Part shown: positions 17,672 through 26,605 of the stretch, one piece after another
Position numbering within the stretch: the stretch's first letter is position 1
How the letters are laid out: each line of letters starts with the position of its first letter
Source: SIG480 sp045586595
GTDB taxonomy: Bacteria; Bacillota; Clostridia; Oscillospirales; JAAYXM01
Direction: 5' to 3'
DNA: 64,000 nucleotides
Assembly: GCA_045586595.1 (NCBI GenBank)
Contig: JAZNAQ010000031.1
Coordinates: 42,445 to 106,444, forward strand
Notes under the pieces: model-generated
Told to the model about the DNA's origin: nothing
Databases searched by the model: none
What the model saw: only the letters and a program-made list of their open reading frames with translations
Program-made: the position numbers and the translations under genes

Positions 17672-18526
17672 CTACACCTCAAAGAAGCTCTTGACCGTTA
17701 CAAGAGCACTGTTTTCATTTCCCTCGGCAAGCATGAGAAACTCCCCACCTTCTCCATACACCCGATATATTCTGCCGTTCTCTGCATTGTACGGAACAGG
17801 CGCGCCGTTGCGGCATTTTTTCTCACCTGCAGCATCTATTGTGACTGCCATGTATTCCGAAAACATGAAATCAACAGGGGTAAGAGAAGGCTCTGTTTCT
17901 ATTTCCTCAATAGTCCTTGCTCTGTCAATCGTGAATATACCCGACTTTGTTCTCCGAAGCGCAGTCATTGCGGCACCGCACCCGAGGGCCTCCCCTATGT
18001 CATAAACGAGCGTTCTTATGTACGTTCCTTTTGAGCATGATACGGATATTTCATACTCACACCCGTCTAAGTGACGAGCTTCTATTGCATGGATTGTTAT
18101 TTTACGAGTGGCACGCTCTATACTTTTGCCTTCTCTTGCAAGCTTATAGAGCGGAACGCCGTCAACCTTAAGCGCAGAGTACATCGGCGGTGTCTGCATT
18201 ATTTCTCCGCGAAAGCGCCCACACGCCGCAATAACCTCATCGGGAGATACCGTAACAGGCCTCTCTCTGAGAACCTGCCCGGTTATATCCTGTGTATCAG
18301 TAGTCACTCCGAGCCGAAAGCGCGCAGTATATGCTTTTTCATCACACAGCGCAAACTCACACGCACGGGTTGCACGCCCCACAAACACAGGCAAAACGCC
18401 CGTAGCCATAGGGTCAAGCGTCCCTGAGTGGCCAACTCTGCGTGTTCCGAATATTCTTCTCATTCGCGCGACCACATCGTGCGAGGTCATACCCTCAGGT
18501 TTATCAACAATAACAATTCCGTTCAT
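17672..18526 (-). CDS. truB: tRNA pseudouridine-55 synthase
   Basis: TruB makes pseudouridine 55 in the T-loop of tRNA. The opening MNGIVIVDKPEGMTSHDVV and the catalytic-Asp motif HSGTLDPMATGVLPV are present, with YKLAREGKSIER and CSKGTYIRTL further on. The length of 284 residues is typical. I start at the ATG at 18526, supported by GGAAGG. A frame 16 codons longer runs into a hairpin and lacks a ribosome site. Confidence 0.96.
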   Translation of the reverse strand: MNGIVIVDKPEGMTSHDVVARMRRIFGTRRVGHSGTLDPMATGVLPVFVGRATRACEFALCDEKAYTARFRLGVTTDTQDITGQVLRERPVTVSPDEVIAACGRFRGEIMQTPPMYSALKVDGVPLYKLAREGKSIERATRKITIHAIEARHLDGCEYEISVSCSKGTYIRTLVYDIGEALGCGAAMTALRRTKSGIFTIDRARTIEEIETEPSLTPVDFMFSEYMAVTIDAAGEKKCRNGAPVPYNAENGRIYRVYGEGGEFLMLAEGNENSALVTVKSFFEV

Positions 18527-18560
18527 TGCATACCTTCCAAAACAAACTTTAAAAGCAGAC

Positions 18561-18588
18561 TTTGCGGAACACATCTGTGCTCCGCAAA
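18561..18588 (-). other. Hairpin between rbfA-nrnA and truB
   Basis: The 8-bp arms TTTGCGGA/TCCGCAAA extend inward through CACA/TGTG. On the minus strand the hairpin is followed by GTCTGCTTTT, only a weak U-tract. It may be a leaky attenuator or processing site inside the operon. Confidence 0.5.
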
Positions 18589-18591
18589 AAT

Positions 18592-19896
18592 CTAAAATAA
18601 TTCAAGTTCTTCTATGCGTGCGATAATACGCTGCTCTGCTTCATCAATAGATGCATTGACTGTGCACCCTGCGGCGCGCTCGTGGCCGCCGCCGCCAAAA
18701 TATGCACAAAACTCTGCCGCATTTACTTTATCATCCGAACGAAGCGATATTTTTGCCGCGCCGTCTTTTTCGTGGATGTATACGCCGAGAGACACACCCT
18801 TTGCAACGCGCGCAAGCGCAGAGATGCCGTCAAGGTCATCGTCTGTGGCCTTAACTCTTTTAATCGTTTCGTCAGAAAGCTTTATTATACAAACACGCCC
18901 GCCAAAGCATATATTCATGCCTGCAAAGATTTCTGACTCAAGCGCAAGCCTTGCACGAGTTTTTTCTACAAAAAATTCGCGGTTTATCGCTTCAAAATCT
19001 GCACCTTTTGCAATAAGCTCTGCCGCTTTTTTATGAGTTTCGGGTGTTGTGTTTGCGTGCAAAAACCTGCCTGTATCAGTTGAAATTGCAACATACAGTG
19101 CATTAGCAAGCTTTTTTGTAAATTTTACACCAAGAGCCTTGACTACATCATAGATTATCTCTCCGCATGCCGCCGCATCAGAATCGACACAGGCACGGCG
19201 CGAATAGGCTTTATGCGTAACATGGTGGTCTATAACAAGGTCAACGGCATCGACATACTCATCACTGCCCTTTGCAAGAAGTTTTTTATCTGCGCAGTCA
19301 ACCGCTACTATGCACGAGGGTTTGAAGCCCCCCGGCGCAAGATACGGCTTTGCAAGTTTTGAAAGCTTCTTGTTAAACTCCGGGTTGCTAGACACATATG
19401 CGCGTTTCCCCGCAGAAGTAAGCGCAATAGCGAGAGCTACGGCACTCCCCGCCGTATCTCCGTCCGGGCTTTTATGCGTGAGAATGAGGATATCGTCGCG
19501 CGTTTTAAGAAACTCTGCGACAGATGGAACATCAAGCATTCTCTTTTTGTTGTCATCACGCGAGACGTTCTCAATAAGCTCCATAATATGTGTTCCTGTA
19601 ACTATAGAGCTGTCGGCGACAAACGCAAGCTCAGGGGTATAGCGAAGACGGAGCTTGCGCGATGCCTCACGGCGGAGATACCCCGATGCGGATACAAGAC
19701 CTTTGATGCAGTCTTTTGACGCCTTCTCGTCACCGAGAACACTTACATACACGCGCGCACTACCGAGGTCAGGAGCTGTTTCAACGCGCACAATGCTCAC
19801 AAGACCGCTGACTCTGGGGTCACGGACTGTTCTGATGAGCTCAGAGAGCGTTCTCATAAGCTCGTCGTTGACACGACCTATACGTACACTTCCCAT
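18592..19896 (-). CDS. Fused ribosome-binding factor A and DHH-family nanoRNase/pAp phosphatase
   Basis: A single 434-residue frame covers two proteins that are normally separate. Residues 1 to about 113 are RbfA, the 30S maturation factor (GRVNDELMRTLSELIRTVRDPRV and the KH-like LGSARVYVSVLGDE). Residues from about 120 onward are NrnA, with the DHH metal sites (THKSPDGDTAGSA, VAVDCAD, IDHHVTH) and a C-terminal DHHA1 domain (FGGGGHERAAGC). NrnA cleaves short oligoribonucleotides and pAp. An internal Met at the join (MLDVPSVAEF) has only a poor AGAG upstream, so a fused product is likely. The place between infB and truB is where rbfA and nrnA normally lie side by side. Confidence 0.9.
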   Translation of the reverse strand: MGSVRIGRVNDELMRTLSELIRTVRDPRVSGLVSIVRVETAPDLGSARVYVSVLGDEKASKDCIKGLVSASGYLRREASRKLRLRYTPELAFVADSSIVTGTHIMELIENVSRDDNKKRMLDVPSVAEFLKTRDDILILTHKSPDGDTAGSAVALAIALTSAGKRAYVSSNPEFNKKLSKLAKPYLAPGGFKPSCIVAVDCADKKLLAKGSDEYVDAVDLVIDHHVTHKAYSRRACVDSDAAACGEIIYDVVKALGVKFTKKLANALYVAISTDTGRFLHANTTPETHKKAAELIAKGADFEAINREFFVEKTRARLALESEIFAGMNICFGGRVCIIKLSDETIKRVKATDDDLDGISALARVAKGVSLGVYIHEKDGAAKISLRSDDKVNAAEFCAYFGGGGHERAAGCTVNASIDEAEQRIIARIEELELF

Positions 19897-19903
19897 AATA
19901 AAA

Positions 19904-22231
19904 CTAATCCTTTACTTCTACCATTTCATATGCTTCAACAACATCTCCTTCTTTAATGTCGTTGAAGTTTTCAACACTAAGACCGCACTCATAGCCTGAT
20001 GCAACTTCCTTTGCATCGTCTTTGAAGCGTTTGAGCGATGCAAGGTTTCCGTCATATACAACGATTCCGTCGCGGACAACGCGGACGCTTGCATTTCTTG
20101 TAATCTTACCGTCAATTACATGGCAGCCCGCGATTGTTCCTATCTTAGAAACCTTAAATGTCTGGCGGATTTCAGCATGGCCAAGTACTTCCTCACGGAA
20201 CTTCGGAGCGAGAAGGCCCTTCATCGCAGCCTCCATCTCCTCAATGCAGTCATAGATTATGCGATAGGTGCGTATATCCGTCCCCGATGCTGCAGCGCTG
20301 TCGCGTGCACCTGCATCCGGACGTACATTAAAACCTACAACAATAGCATTTGATGCTGACGCAAGAAGTATATCCGACTCGTTTATAGCGCCGACCCCTG
20401 TATGGATAACACGAACACGTACCTCTTCGTTTGTAAGCTTTTCAAGAGATGCCTTGACCGCTTCTGCAGTACCCTTAACGTCTGCCTTGACGATGACGGG
20501 AAGCTCTTTTATCTCACCCTGCTGAATCTGGTCGAACAGGTCCTCAAGCGATACCTTGCGTGCCTGCGACTTATTCGCCTCATCTTTCTCGGTCTGCTTG
20601 CGCTGCTCAACAAGTTCTCTTGCCATGCGCTCGTCATCTACTGCGTAGAAAATGTCGCCTGCATTAGGCACCTCCGACAAGCCGATGACCTCAACCGGAA
20701 CAGACGGGCCTGCTGTTTTTATTTTTCTGCCCTTATCGTCTGTCATCGCACGGATGCGTCCGACGCTTGTTCCTGCAATTATAACATCGCCCGCATTAAG
20801 CGTACCGTTTGATACAAGAAGAGTTGCAACCGGGCCGCGGCCGCGGTCAAGCTTTGCCTCAACAACTGTTCCCTTTGCACTGCGGTCAGGATTTGCCTTA
20901 AGGTCAAGCATATCGGCAGTGAGGATTACCATTTCGAGAAGCTCATCAATGCCTTCACCGCGTTTTGCGGAAATCGGGCATACTATAGTGCTTCCGCCCC
21001 ACTCCTCAGGAACAAGCTCATACTCTGTGAGCTGCTGTTTTATTCTGTCGGGGTTTGCACCCTCAACATCCATCTTGTTTACAGCTACAACAATCGGAAC
21101 ATCTGCCGCCTTTGCGTGGTTTATGGCCTCAATAGTCTGAGGCATTATACCGTCATCAGCCGCAACAACAAGAATAACAACGTCAGTTACCTGCGCACCG
21201 CGTGCACGCATTGAAGTGAACGCCTCGTGTCCGGGGGTGTCGAGGAAGGTAATCTTGCGGCCGTTTATTTCTACACGGTATGCACCTATATGCTGTGTGA
21301 TACCGCCCGCCTCGCCGGAGGCTACATTTGTCTTTCTTACTGCATCGAGAAGCGATGTTTTACCGTGGTCAACATGGCCCATAACAACAACGACCGGGTC
21401 ACGGCTCTTAAGGTCTTCTGCACGGTCCTCACTCTCGTCAATGAGCTTATCCTCAATGGTGACAATTACCTCGCGCTCTACCTTTGCGCCCATCTCGAGT
21501 GCAACAATAGCAGCGGTATCGTAGTCTATAACATCAGACATTGATGCCATAACACCAAGCTTTATGAGCTGCTTTACAACATCTGCGCCCGTTCTCTTCA
21601 TTCGTGATGCAAGCTCACCTACGGAAATTTCGTCGGGTATCTGAACAGTAACCTGAGGCTTTTTCTTTACCTGCTGTTCAAGCTTCTTGAACTTCTCCTG
21701 TTCCTCCTGACGGCGCTTGTTGCCGTAGCTCTGCTGCTTGCGGTCGGGTGATCGCTTTATCTTCTGCTTCTGAACACCTATATCCTTCACACTATCCGGA
21801 ACAAGGTTATCTACACGGTCGTCGTATTTAGAAAGGTCAACCGAGCCGCCGCGTGTATCAATAACGTGAGTCTGAACACCCTTCTTTGCGGGCTTTGCCG
21901 GCTGTTCTGCCTTATTTCCCTCTGCCTTTGACTCTGCAGTAGTCGGCTTGTTTTTGTTTTCTGTCTTCTTCGGCTCTCCTGCCTTTTCTTCGGTCGCCGG
22001 AGCCTGCTTCTTCTCCTCGTGGTAGACGTCCGCCATAAGACTCTCAAAGCTCTCAACCTGATTCTGCGCTGTAATTACGTCAAAAATTATGTTGAGCTCC
22101 TCATCCGTCAAAGATTGCATATTTGACTTCGGCTCGGCTGCATACTTTGTAAGTATTTCCGTAATTACTTTTGAAGTAACCTCAAAATCCTTTGCCACAT
22201 CGCGGACTCTGTATTTTTGTAAGCTGCTCAT
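19904..22231 (-). CDS. infB: Translation initiation factor IF-2
   Basis: IF-2 is a GTPase that brings fMet-tRNA to the 30S subunit. An N-terminal IF2-N helical domain (YRVRDVAKDFEVTSKVITEIL) is followed by a low-complexity Lys/Glu/Ala linker (about residues 70-190). The G domain has GHVDHGKTSLLDAV, DTPGHEAF and NKMDVEGANPD. The tRNA-binding C-terminal domains end the protein. The length is about 775 residues from the ATG at 22231, which has GGAGG eleven bases upstream. A GTG four codons earlier is in frame but too close to that site. Confidence 0.97.
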   Translation of the reverse strand: MSSLQKYRVRDVAKDFEVTSKVITEILTKYAAEPKSNMQSLTDEELNIIFDVITAQNQVESFESLMADVYHEEKKQAPATEEKAGEPKKTENKNKPTTAESKAEGNKAEQPAKPAKKGVQTHVIDTRGGSVDLSKYDDRVDNLVPDSVKDIGVQKQKIKRSPDRKQQSYGNKRRQEEQEKFKKLEQQVKKKPQVTVQIPDEISVGELASRMKRTGADVVKQLIKLGVMASMSDVIDYDTAAIVALEMGAKVEREVIVTIEDKLIDESEDRAEDLKSRDPVVVVMGHVDHGKTSLLDAVRKTNVASGEAGGITQHIGAYRVEINGRKITFLDTPGHEAFTSMRARGAQVTDVVILVVAADDGIMPQTIEAINHAKAADVPIVVAVNKMDVEGANPDRIKQQLTEYELVPEEWGGSTIVCPISAKRGEGIDELLEMVILTADMLDLKANPDRSAKGTVVEAKLDRGRGPVATLLVSNGTLNAGDVIIAGTSVGRIRAMTDDKGRKIKTAGPSVPVEVIGLSEVPNAGDIFYAVDDERMARELVEQRKQTEKDEANKSQARKVSLEDLFDQIQQGEIKELPVIVKADVKGTAEAVKASLEKLTNEEVRVRVIHTGVGAINESDILLASASNAIVVGFNVRPDAGARDSAAASGTDIRTYRIIYDCIEEMEAAMKGLLAPKFREEVLGHAEIRQTFKVSKIGTIAGCHVIDGKITRNASVRVVRDGIVVYDGNLASLKRFKDDAKEVASGYECGLSVENFNDIKEGDVVEAYEMVEVKD

Positions 22232-22273
22232 ACAGCATTCCACCTCCGTTTGAAATTCGTATTCTGCGAAAAT

Positions 22274-22669
22274 TTATTTTTTGCGCTTGCCCTTATTCTT
22301 TCGCGCGGCTATTTTTTCAGCGCGTGCAGAAAGTTGTTCCCTCACGGCTTCTGCCTGCGCATTACTTGCTGCAAGCTTATTTACAATCGCGGCACTCAAG
22401 CCTATATCGCATACCGCAACCGCTGCACACGGACGCTTTCCCAATGCGTTGCCGAGTTGCTCTCGGGTTTCCTCAACTGTTATTTGTGCAACCCCTGCGT
22501 TTTCTGCTATAAACACAAATGTGTCGCGAGTTCTTTCTGACGCATCTGATGCTGTAAGCACCAATCTCGCCCTCTTTTGCGAGATTGCCGCACGCACAGC
22601 CTCATCACCGGCCTCAATCATACCGGCACGCCTTGCAAGGCCCAGGAGCCCCAGATAATTACTCTGCAT
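22274..22669 (-). CDS. L7Ae-family protein YlxQ
   Basis: This is a small RNA-binding protein of the L7Ae/L30e/Gadd45 fold, 131 residues, with the opening YLGLLGLARRAGMIEAGDEAV that marks YlxQ. It ends in a basic tail (AARKNKGKRKK). It is probably a kink-turn binder acting on ribosomal or regulatory RNA. I use the ATG at 22669 with GGAGGGG upstream; its start overlaps the end of rnpM by 11 bases. A frame 59 codons longer runs antiparallel through rnpM and is spurious. Confidence 0.88.
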   Translation of the reverse strand: MQSNYLGLLGLARRAGMIEAGDEAVRAAISQKRARLVLTASDASERTRDTFVFIAENAGVAQITVEETREQLGNALGKRPCAAVAVCDIGLSAAIVNKLAASNAQAEAVREQLSARAEKIAARKNKGKRKK

Positions 22670-22940
22670 CTTGCCCCTCCGAAAGCGAGTCCTCGAGCAC
22701 TTTGTATACCTCGGAAGAAATTGTGCACGAAAATGCCCGTTCCAATGCTTTTGCTTTTTTTGCACGGGTAAGACACTCTGCATTTTTACAAATATATGCG
22801 CCGCGCCCCGAAAGACGCCCGTAGAAGTCGAGCGATATTTCGCCATCTTTTGACTTTACCGCACGGATAAGCTCGCGTTTAGGCTTCATTTCCCGGCACC
22901 CGACGCACTGGCGCATCGGTATTTTCTTTTCTTTTGTCAA
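22659..22940 (-). CDS. rnpM: RNase P modulator RnpM (YlxR, DUF448)
   Basis: This is a 93-residue basic protein with the family marks IPMRQCVGCREMKPKRELIR and GRGAYICKNAEC. Family members bind RNA, and B. subtilis RnpM modulates RNase P. The start is a TTG with AAGGACGG upstream. The order nusA-rnpM-ylxQ-infB is the conserved Gram-positive arrangement. Confidence 0.92.
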   Translation of the reverse strand: MTKEKKIPMRQCVGCREMKPKRELIRAVKSKDGEISLDFYGRLSGRGAYICKNAECLTRAKKAKALERAFSCTISSEVYKVLEDSLSEGQDAE

Positions 22941-22961
22941 GGCGTGGCACCGTCCTTCTGT

Positions 22962-24017
22962 TTATATCTCCGCACTCGCGGGCTTTATGTCTATTTTATA
23001 GCCTGTGAGCTTTGCCGCAAGTCTTGCATTCTGACCGTCCTTGCCTATTGCAAGCGAGAGCTGGTCGTCCTCAACAACTACGCGGCAGGTGCGCTCCTCT
23101 TCGTTTGCATCAACAGAAATTACGTTAGCCGGAGCAAGAGCCGCCGCGATATATTCAGCTACATCTTCTGAATACTTTACTATATCTATCTTCTCGCCGC
23201 GAATTTCTTCAACTATCGCTGCAACACGATTTCCTCTCGGGCCAACACATGCGCCTATCGGGTCTACGTTTTCATCATGAGAGTAAACTGCGATTTTTGT
23301 TCTCGAGCCGGCCTCGCGAGCTATGCTCTTAACCTCAACGGTGCCGTCGTGTATTTCGGGAACTTCAATCTCGAACAGACGGCGTACAAGCCCCGAGTGA
23401 GTTCTCGATATAATGATCTGCGGGCCGCGTTCGCTTCTTTTGACCTCAACAACATAAACTTTTATGCGGTCACCCTCGTGAATAATCTCTCCCGGAATCT
23501 GCTCTTTTACAGAGAGATAAACCTCTGTTTTTTCGTTTGCGCCGGTTATCTCGATTGATGCGCCACCGCTTCTCGGATCTGTGCGTGTAACCAGCGCCGT
23601 GAGGATTTCATGTTCTTTTGATGTGAACTCGCGGAACACAACCCCACGCTCTGCCTCGCGTATGCCCTGAATGATGACCTGCTTCGCTGTCTGAGCCGCA
23701 ATTCTGCCGAAATCACGGGTAGAAACCTCGATACTTACGATATCACCGAGGCCGGCCTTTTGGGAGACCTTTTTTGCCTCGTCAAGGCTTATCTCCTCGG
23801 CCGGGTTCTCAACAGTCTCTACCACTGTTTTCTTGACATACATACGAAACTCTTTTTTCTCGCAATCAGGCTCGACAAACACATTATCTATGATTCCTGA
23901 ATTGTCGCGCTTGTATGCAGCGAGAAGAGCCTGGCCGACCTTCTCAAGCATATAGTCCTGCGGGATGCCCTTTTCTTTTTCGAGCTGCTCGATTGCAGCA
24001 AAAAATTCTGCGTTCAT
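22962..24017 (-). CDS. nusA: Transcription termination/antitermination factor NusA
   Basis: NusA binds RNA polymerase and modulates pausing and termination. An N-terminal polymerase-binding domain (about 1-125) is followed by an S1 domain (GTVEVK-type end near residue 200) and two KH domains with VGPRGNRVAAIVEEI and AIGKDGQNARLAAKLTG. At 351 residues it lacks the C-terminal acidic repeats of E. coli NusA, as is usual in Firmicutes. It lies 29 bases after rimP. Confidence 0.97.
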   Translation of the reverse strand: MNAEFFAAIEQLEKEKGIPQDYMLEKVGQALLAAYKRDNSGIIDNVFVEPDCEKKEFRMYVKKTVVETVENPAEEISLDEAKKVSQKAGLGDIVSIEVSTRDFGRIAAQTAKQVIIQGIREAERGVVFREFTSKEHEILTALVTRTDPRSGGASIEITGANEKTEVYLSVKEQIPGEIIHEGDRIKVYVVEVKRSERGPQIIISRTHSGLVRRLFEIEVPEIHDGTVEVKSIAREAGSRTKIAVYSHDENVDPIGACVGPRGNRVAAIVEEIRGEKIDIVKYSEDVAEYIAAALAPANVISVDANEEERTCRVVVEDDQLSLAIGKDGQNARLAAKLTGYKIDIKPASAEI

Positions 24018-24046
24018 TTTTCTAACCGTCCCCTTTTGTCTGTATT

Positions 24047-24502
24047 TTAAAATTCAACGCGCAGTCTTACCGACGCGATTTCTTTTTTTGTGAAGATAAT
24101 ATCCTCTCCGTCAATGTTCAAAATGACATCTCCGTTATTGTAGCCCGAGAGGTCTCCCCAAAACTCTTTTTTGCCGTTCTTCGGAGAAAAGGTCTTCAGA
24201 GTGACCGCACTGCCCATATAAGCTTCAAAGTCAGACTGTCGGTAGAGCTTGCGCTCAAGCCCTGCGCTTGAGACCTCAAAGATATATGATTCATCTATCG
24301 GGTCTGCCTCGTCAAGCACCTTGTCAAACGCGCGGGAAAACGCCTCGCAGTCGTCAATCCCGACGCCTGACTCCTTGTCGATATATACGCGGAGATATTT
24401 CTCCCCGCCCTCTTTCACAAACTCGACATCCCATATCTTAAGGCCGAGTTCTTCTGCGACCGGAGCCGCAAGAGCCGTTACTATTTCTGTTATTCTGTTC
24501 AA
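24047..24502 (-). CDS. rimP: Ribosome maturation factor RimP
   Basis: RimP assists 30S subunit assembly. The protein has an N-terminal alpha/beta domain (AAPVAEELGLKIWDVEFVKEGGEKYLRVYIDK, then DDCEAFSRAFDKVLDE) and a C-terminal SH3-like barrel (about residues 90-151). I use the TTG at 24502, which has AAGGGG seven bases upstream and gives 151 residues. The longer frame to 24547 would be translated through the leader hairpin. It is the first gene of the nusA-infB operon. Confidence 0.93.
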   Translation of the reverse strand: MNRITEIVTALAAPVAEELGLKIWDVEFVKEGGEKYLRVYIDKESGVGIDDCEAFSRAFDKVLDEADPIDESYIFEVSSAGLERKLYRQSDFEAYMGSAVTLKTFSPKNGKKEFWGDLSGYNNGDVILNIDGEDIIFTKKEIASVRLRVEF

Positions 24503-24522
24503 AAAAACACCCCTTACAGTAG

Positions 24523-24554
24523 TTCGAGAGTGGACGCGCTCGCCCACTCTCGAA
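24523..24554 (-). promoter_or_regulatory. Strong hairpin in the rimP-nusA operon leader
   Basis: A perfect 11-bp stem (TTCGAGAGTGG / CCACTCTCGAA) with a GC-rich 10-base loop lies between the promoter and the rimP ribosome site, which starts about 10 bases past the stem. No U-run follows, so it is not an obvious terminator. It could be an RNase III or protein-binding site for autoregulation, or a stabilising 5' hairpin. Confidence 0.7.
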
Positions 24555-24578
24555 TTCTTACTTTACTACTATATGGTG

Positions 24579-24607
24579 AGTATACCACACATATCCTGAA
24601 AATGCAA
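24579..24607 (-). promoter_or_regulatory. Promoter of the rimP-nusA-infB-ribF operon
   Basis: On the minus strand, TTGCAT and TATACT are spaced by 17 bases. The predicted start near 24572 gives a leader of about 70 bases containing the hairpin. Confidence 0.8.
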
Positions 24608-24632
24608 GTTTTTTCAGAAAAAAGTTTGTTTT

Positions 24633-26126
24633 TTATTGTTCTCCGTTAAAATCTATCTGACTTTTGTCTATAAGCTTTGCTTTTTTGTCTGAATTTGCGT
24701 ATTGCTCAGCAAGCTGTATTGCCTTTTCGAGCTGTGTGTCCTCAGCAACATATTTATACTCAAGTTTTTTTGTTTCCTCGTCTATCTTTTCGATAATCTC
24801 CCATTTGCACACAGAGCTTATCTTTGGCAGATTGTTTTCACGGCAGAAAACATTTATCGCGTTAACGGTGCGGTTGTCCCAATTATCATCCGGTACCGCA
24901 TAGAAGTATCCAAGCTCGCGCAAGCGCTCCTCAAGCGCGCGGACATTCTCCGTTTTTATTTTACTTGCATCGTATTTGACTTTCAGCGGAGTAAGATACG
25001 GCAACTTATATGGGGTAAGCTTCATCGACACTTTATAATCGGGAGTTATTCCCACTCCGTCATAGCCTCCACTTGTCGGGAGCTTAAGCTCTAGCCCCGT
25101 AATGATTGCTTCATCACCGTCGCTCGTCTTTATATGAGACTGCCCCATACCCTTGCCAAACGTCTGCTCACCCACAACAACAGCATAGCCGAGGTCCTGC
25201 ATAATCCCTGTCATGAGTTCTGCCGCACTTGCAGTATTTTTGTTTACGAGTATTATGAACTTGTTAAACTCCCACCCGTAGCCTTCAGAGGAGAACACAT
25301 TTACTTTGAGCGGTTTTGCCTGCCACGCAAACAAATATGGAACATCGGCCTCAGGGATAATGTTGTCCATAAGGTTTACAAGGCAGCTGAGTTCTCCGCC
25401 CGGATTGTTTCTAAGGTCAAGAATTACAGTATTTACACCTTTTTCTTCAAAGTCATCATACACCCTCATAAAGTCGATATACGAGGATATCCCGTTAAAA
25501 TGTGCAAGCTCTATGTAACCAATCTTGTCGCTTATATAAGAGGAGGTGACATCTGATGTTGCAACCTTTGCACGTTTTACAGTAACGTTCAGAGGCTGTC
25601 CGTCACGGAGCATCCTGAGCTTCACGCTCGTACCCTCCTTGCCTCGAATGAGTGTACTCGCCTCAGCCGGCAGATAACCTTCTATGTTCATTCCGTCGAC
25701 AGCAACGAACTTATCACCCGCAAGGATTCCGGCCTTCTCCGCAGGCCCGCCGTTTACAACACTCTGTACCGTGAGGTAACCGTCTTCCGATGTTGTTATG
25801 ACAACGCCGATACCCACCATGGTGCTCTGCATCTCATAACTCTTGTCATAATCTTCTGGAGTAAGGTATTTTGCGTATCTGTCACCCCTGCCGTAAATCT
25901 TGTTTATTAGTGTGTAGAAAAGTTCGGGGTTTTCCTCAAACATTTCTATGAGCGCCTCACGCACATAGTCAGTCTCATTGTTTGAATACATGCTGTGGTT
26001 GAGGTAGAGTGCAAGTGCCTCATCAAGCTTTGCACCATAATCAACATCTGCCGCAAACGCAAAGCATGAAAGCGACATAATAAGCGAAATAATAAGAGCA
26101 ACGCCTTTTATTGTGGTCTTTCTCAT
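24633..26126 (-). CDS. S41 protease with PDZ and C-terminal peptidoglycan-binding-like domain
   Basis: This is a secreted CtpB-like protease. It has a signal peptide (about residues 1-25, ending CFAFAAD), then a PDZ domain (about 90-180, with GGPAEKAGILAGDKFVAVDG) and the S41 core (LDLRNNPGGELS, the nucleophile Ser in NTASAAELMTG, Lys in TFGKGMGQSH). A C-terminal region (about 385-450, ALEERLRELGYFYAVPDDNWDNRTVNAINVF) resembles PG_binding_1. It ends a ddl-murI-DUF1934 run, pointing to a wall-related substrate. It is distinct from the first S41 protease at 11.5 kb, which lacks the last domain. Confidence 0.92.
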   Translation of the reverse strand: MRKTTIKGVALIISLIMSLSCFAFAADVDYGAKLDEALALYLNHSMYSNNETDYVREALIEMFEENPELFYTLINKIYGRGDRYAKYLTPEDYDKSYEMQSTMVGIGVVITTSEDGYLTVQSVVNGGPAEKAGILAGDKFVAVDGMNIEGYLPAEASTLIRGKEGTSVKLRMLRDGQPLNVTVKRAKVATSDVTSSYISDKIGYIELAHFNGISSYIDFMRVYDDFEEKGVNTVILDLRNNPGGELSCLVNLMDNIIPEADVPYLFAWQAKPLKVNVFSSEGYGWEFNKFIILVNKNTASAAELMTGIMQDLGYAVVVGEQTFGKGMGQSHIKTSDGDEAIITGLELKLPTSGGYDGVGITPDYKVSMKLTPYKLPYLTPLKVKYDASKIKTENVRALEERLRELGYFYAVPDDNWDNRTVNAINVFCRENNLPKISSVCKWEIIEKIDEETKKLEYKYVAEDTQLEKAIQLAEQYANSDKKAKLIDKSQIDFNGEQ

Positions 26127-26141
26127 CTCTTTATCCTCCGT

Positions 26142-26582
26142 TTAATTTGCAATATCTGGAGAAGCCTCGCGAATATCCATAAACAGCGCGCTCTCACCCG
26201 CTACGGCATTGTTTATCTCCATTGCGTAGTCTATTTTCATGCTCCCTCCTGCGTCGGTCAGCCGTTTGTCAATGCTTCTCGTGCTGACACCTACGGTAAG
26301 AGCCCCAAACCCCATGTCGTAATAGGAAATATGCTTTTGCCCCTCCTCAAACACCATATGGGATTGCAGGTCTCCGAAGCGAATAACCGTCACCTTGTTT
26401 TTCTCAATCTTGACGGTTGTTGTTGTATCGCCGAGCCCCGTAATTTCGCTTTCTTTATAAGACACATAGTAGTTGCCGCCTTTTTCGTAAAAGCGACCGC
26501 TTGTCACAAGCTCTACGCTGTCGTCGTTTGAATCCTCAAACGATTGCAAGCCTCGAATTGTTATAATTACATCCTTCTTCAT
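26142..26582 (-). CDS. DUF1934 (YwiB-like) beta-barrel protein
   Basis: This is a 146-residue protein matching the DUF1934 pattern: a start of KKDVIITIRGLQ, then YVSYKESEITGLGDTTTTVKIEKNKVTVIR and FGALTVGVSTRSI. Members form a calycin-like barrel with no assigned reaction. It has no signal peptide. It lies 23 bases after murI and 15 before the S41 protease. GGAGG is about 14 bases from the ATG, a long spacing. Confidence 0.85.
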   Translation of the reverse strand: MKKDVIITIRGLQSFEDSNDDSVELVTSGRFYEKGGNYYVSYKESEITGLGDTTTTVKIEKNKVTVIRFGDLQSHMVFEEGQKHISYYDMGFGALTVGVSTRSIDKRLTDAGGSMKIDYAMEINNAVAGESALFMDIREASPDIAN

Positions 26583-26605
26583 AAATTTCTTTTATTTCCT
26601 CCGGA

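Noticed and set aside
22669..22846. A 59-codon upstream extension of ylxQ
   Set aside because: It reads through rnpM in another frame; a good ribosome site and the family start lie at 22669.
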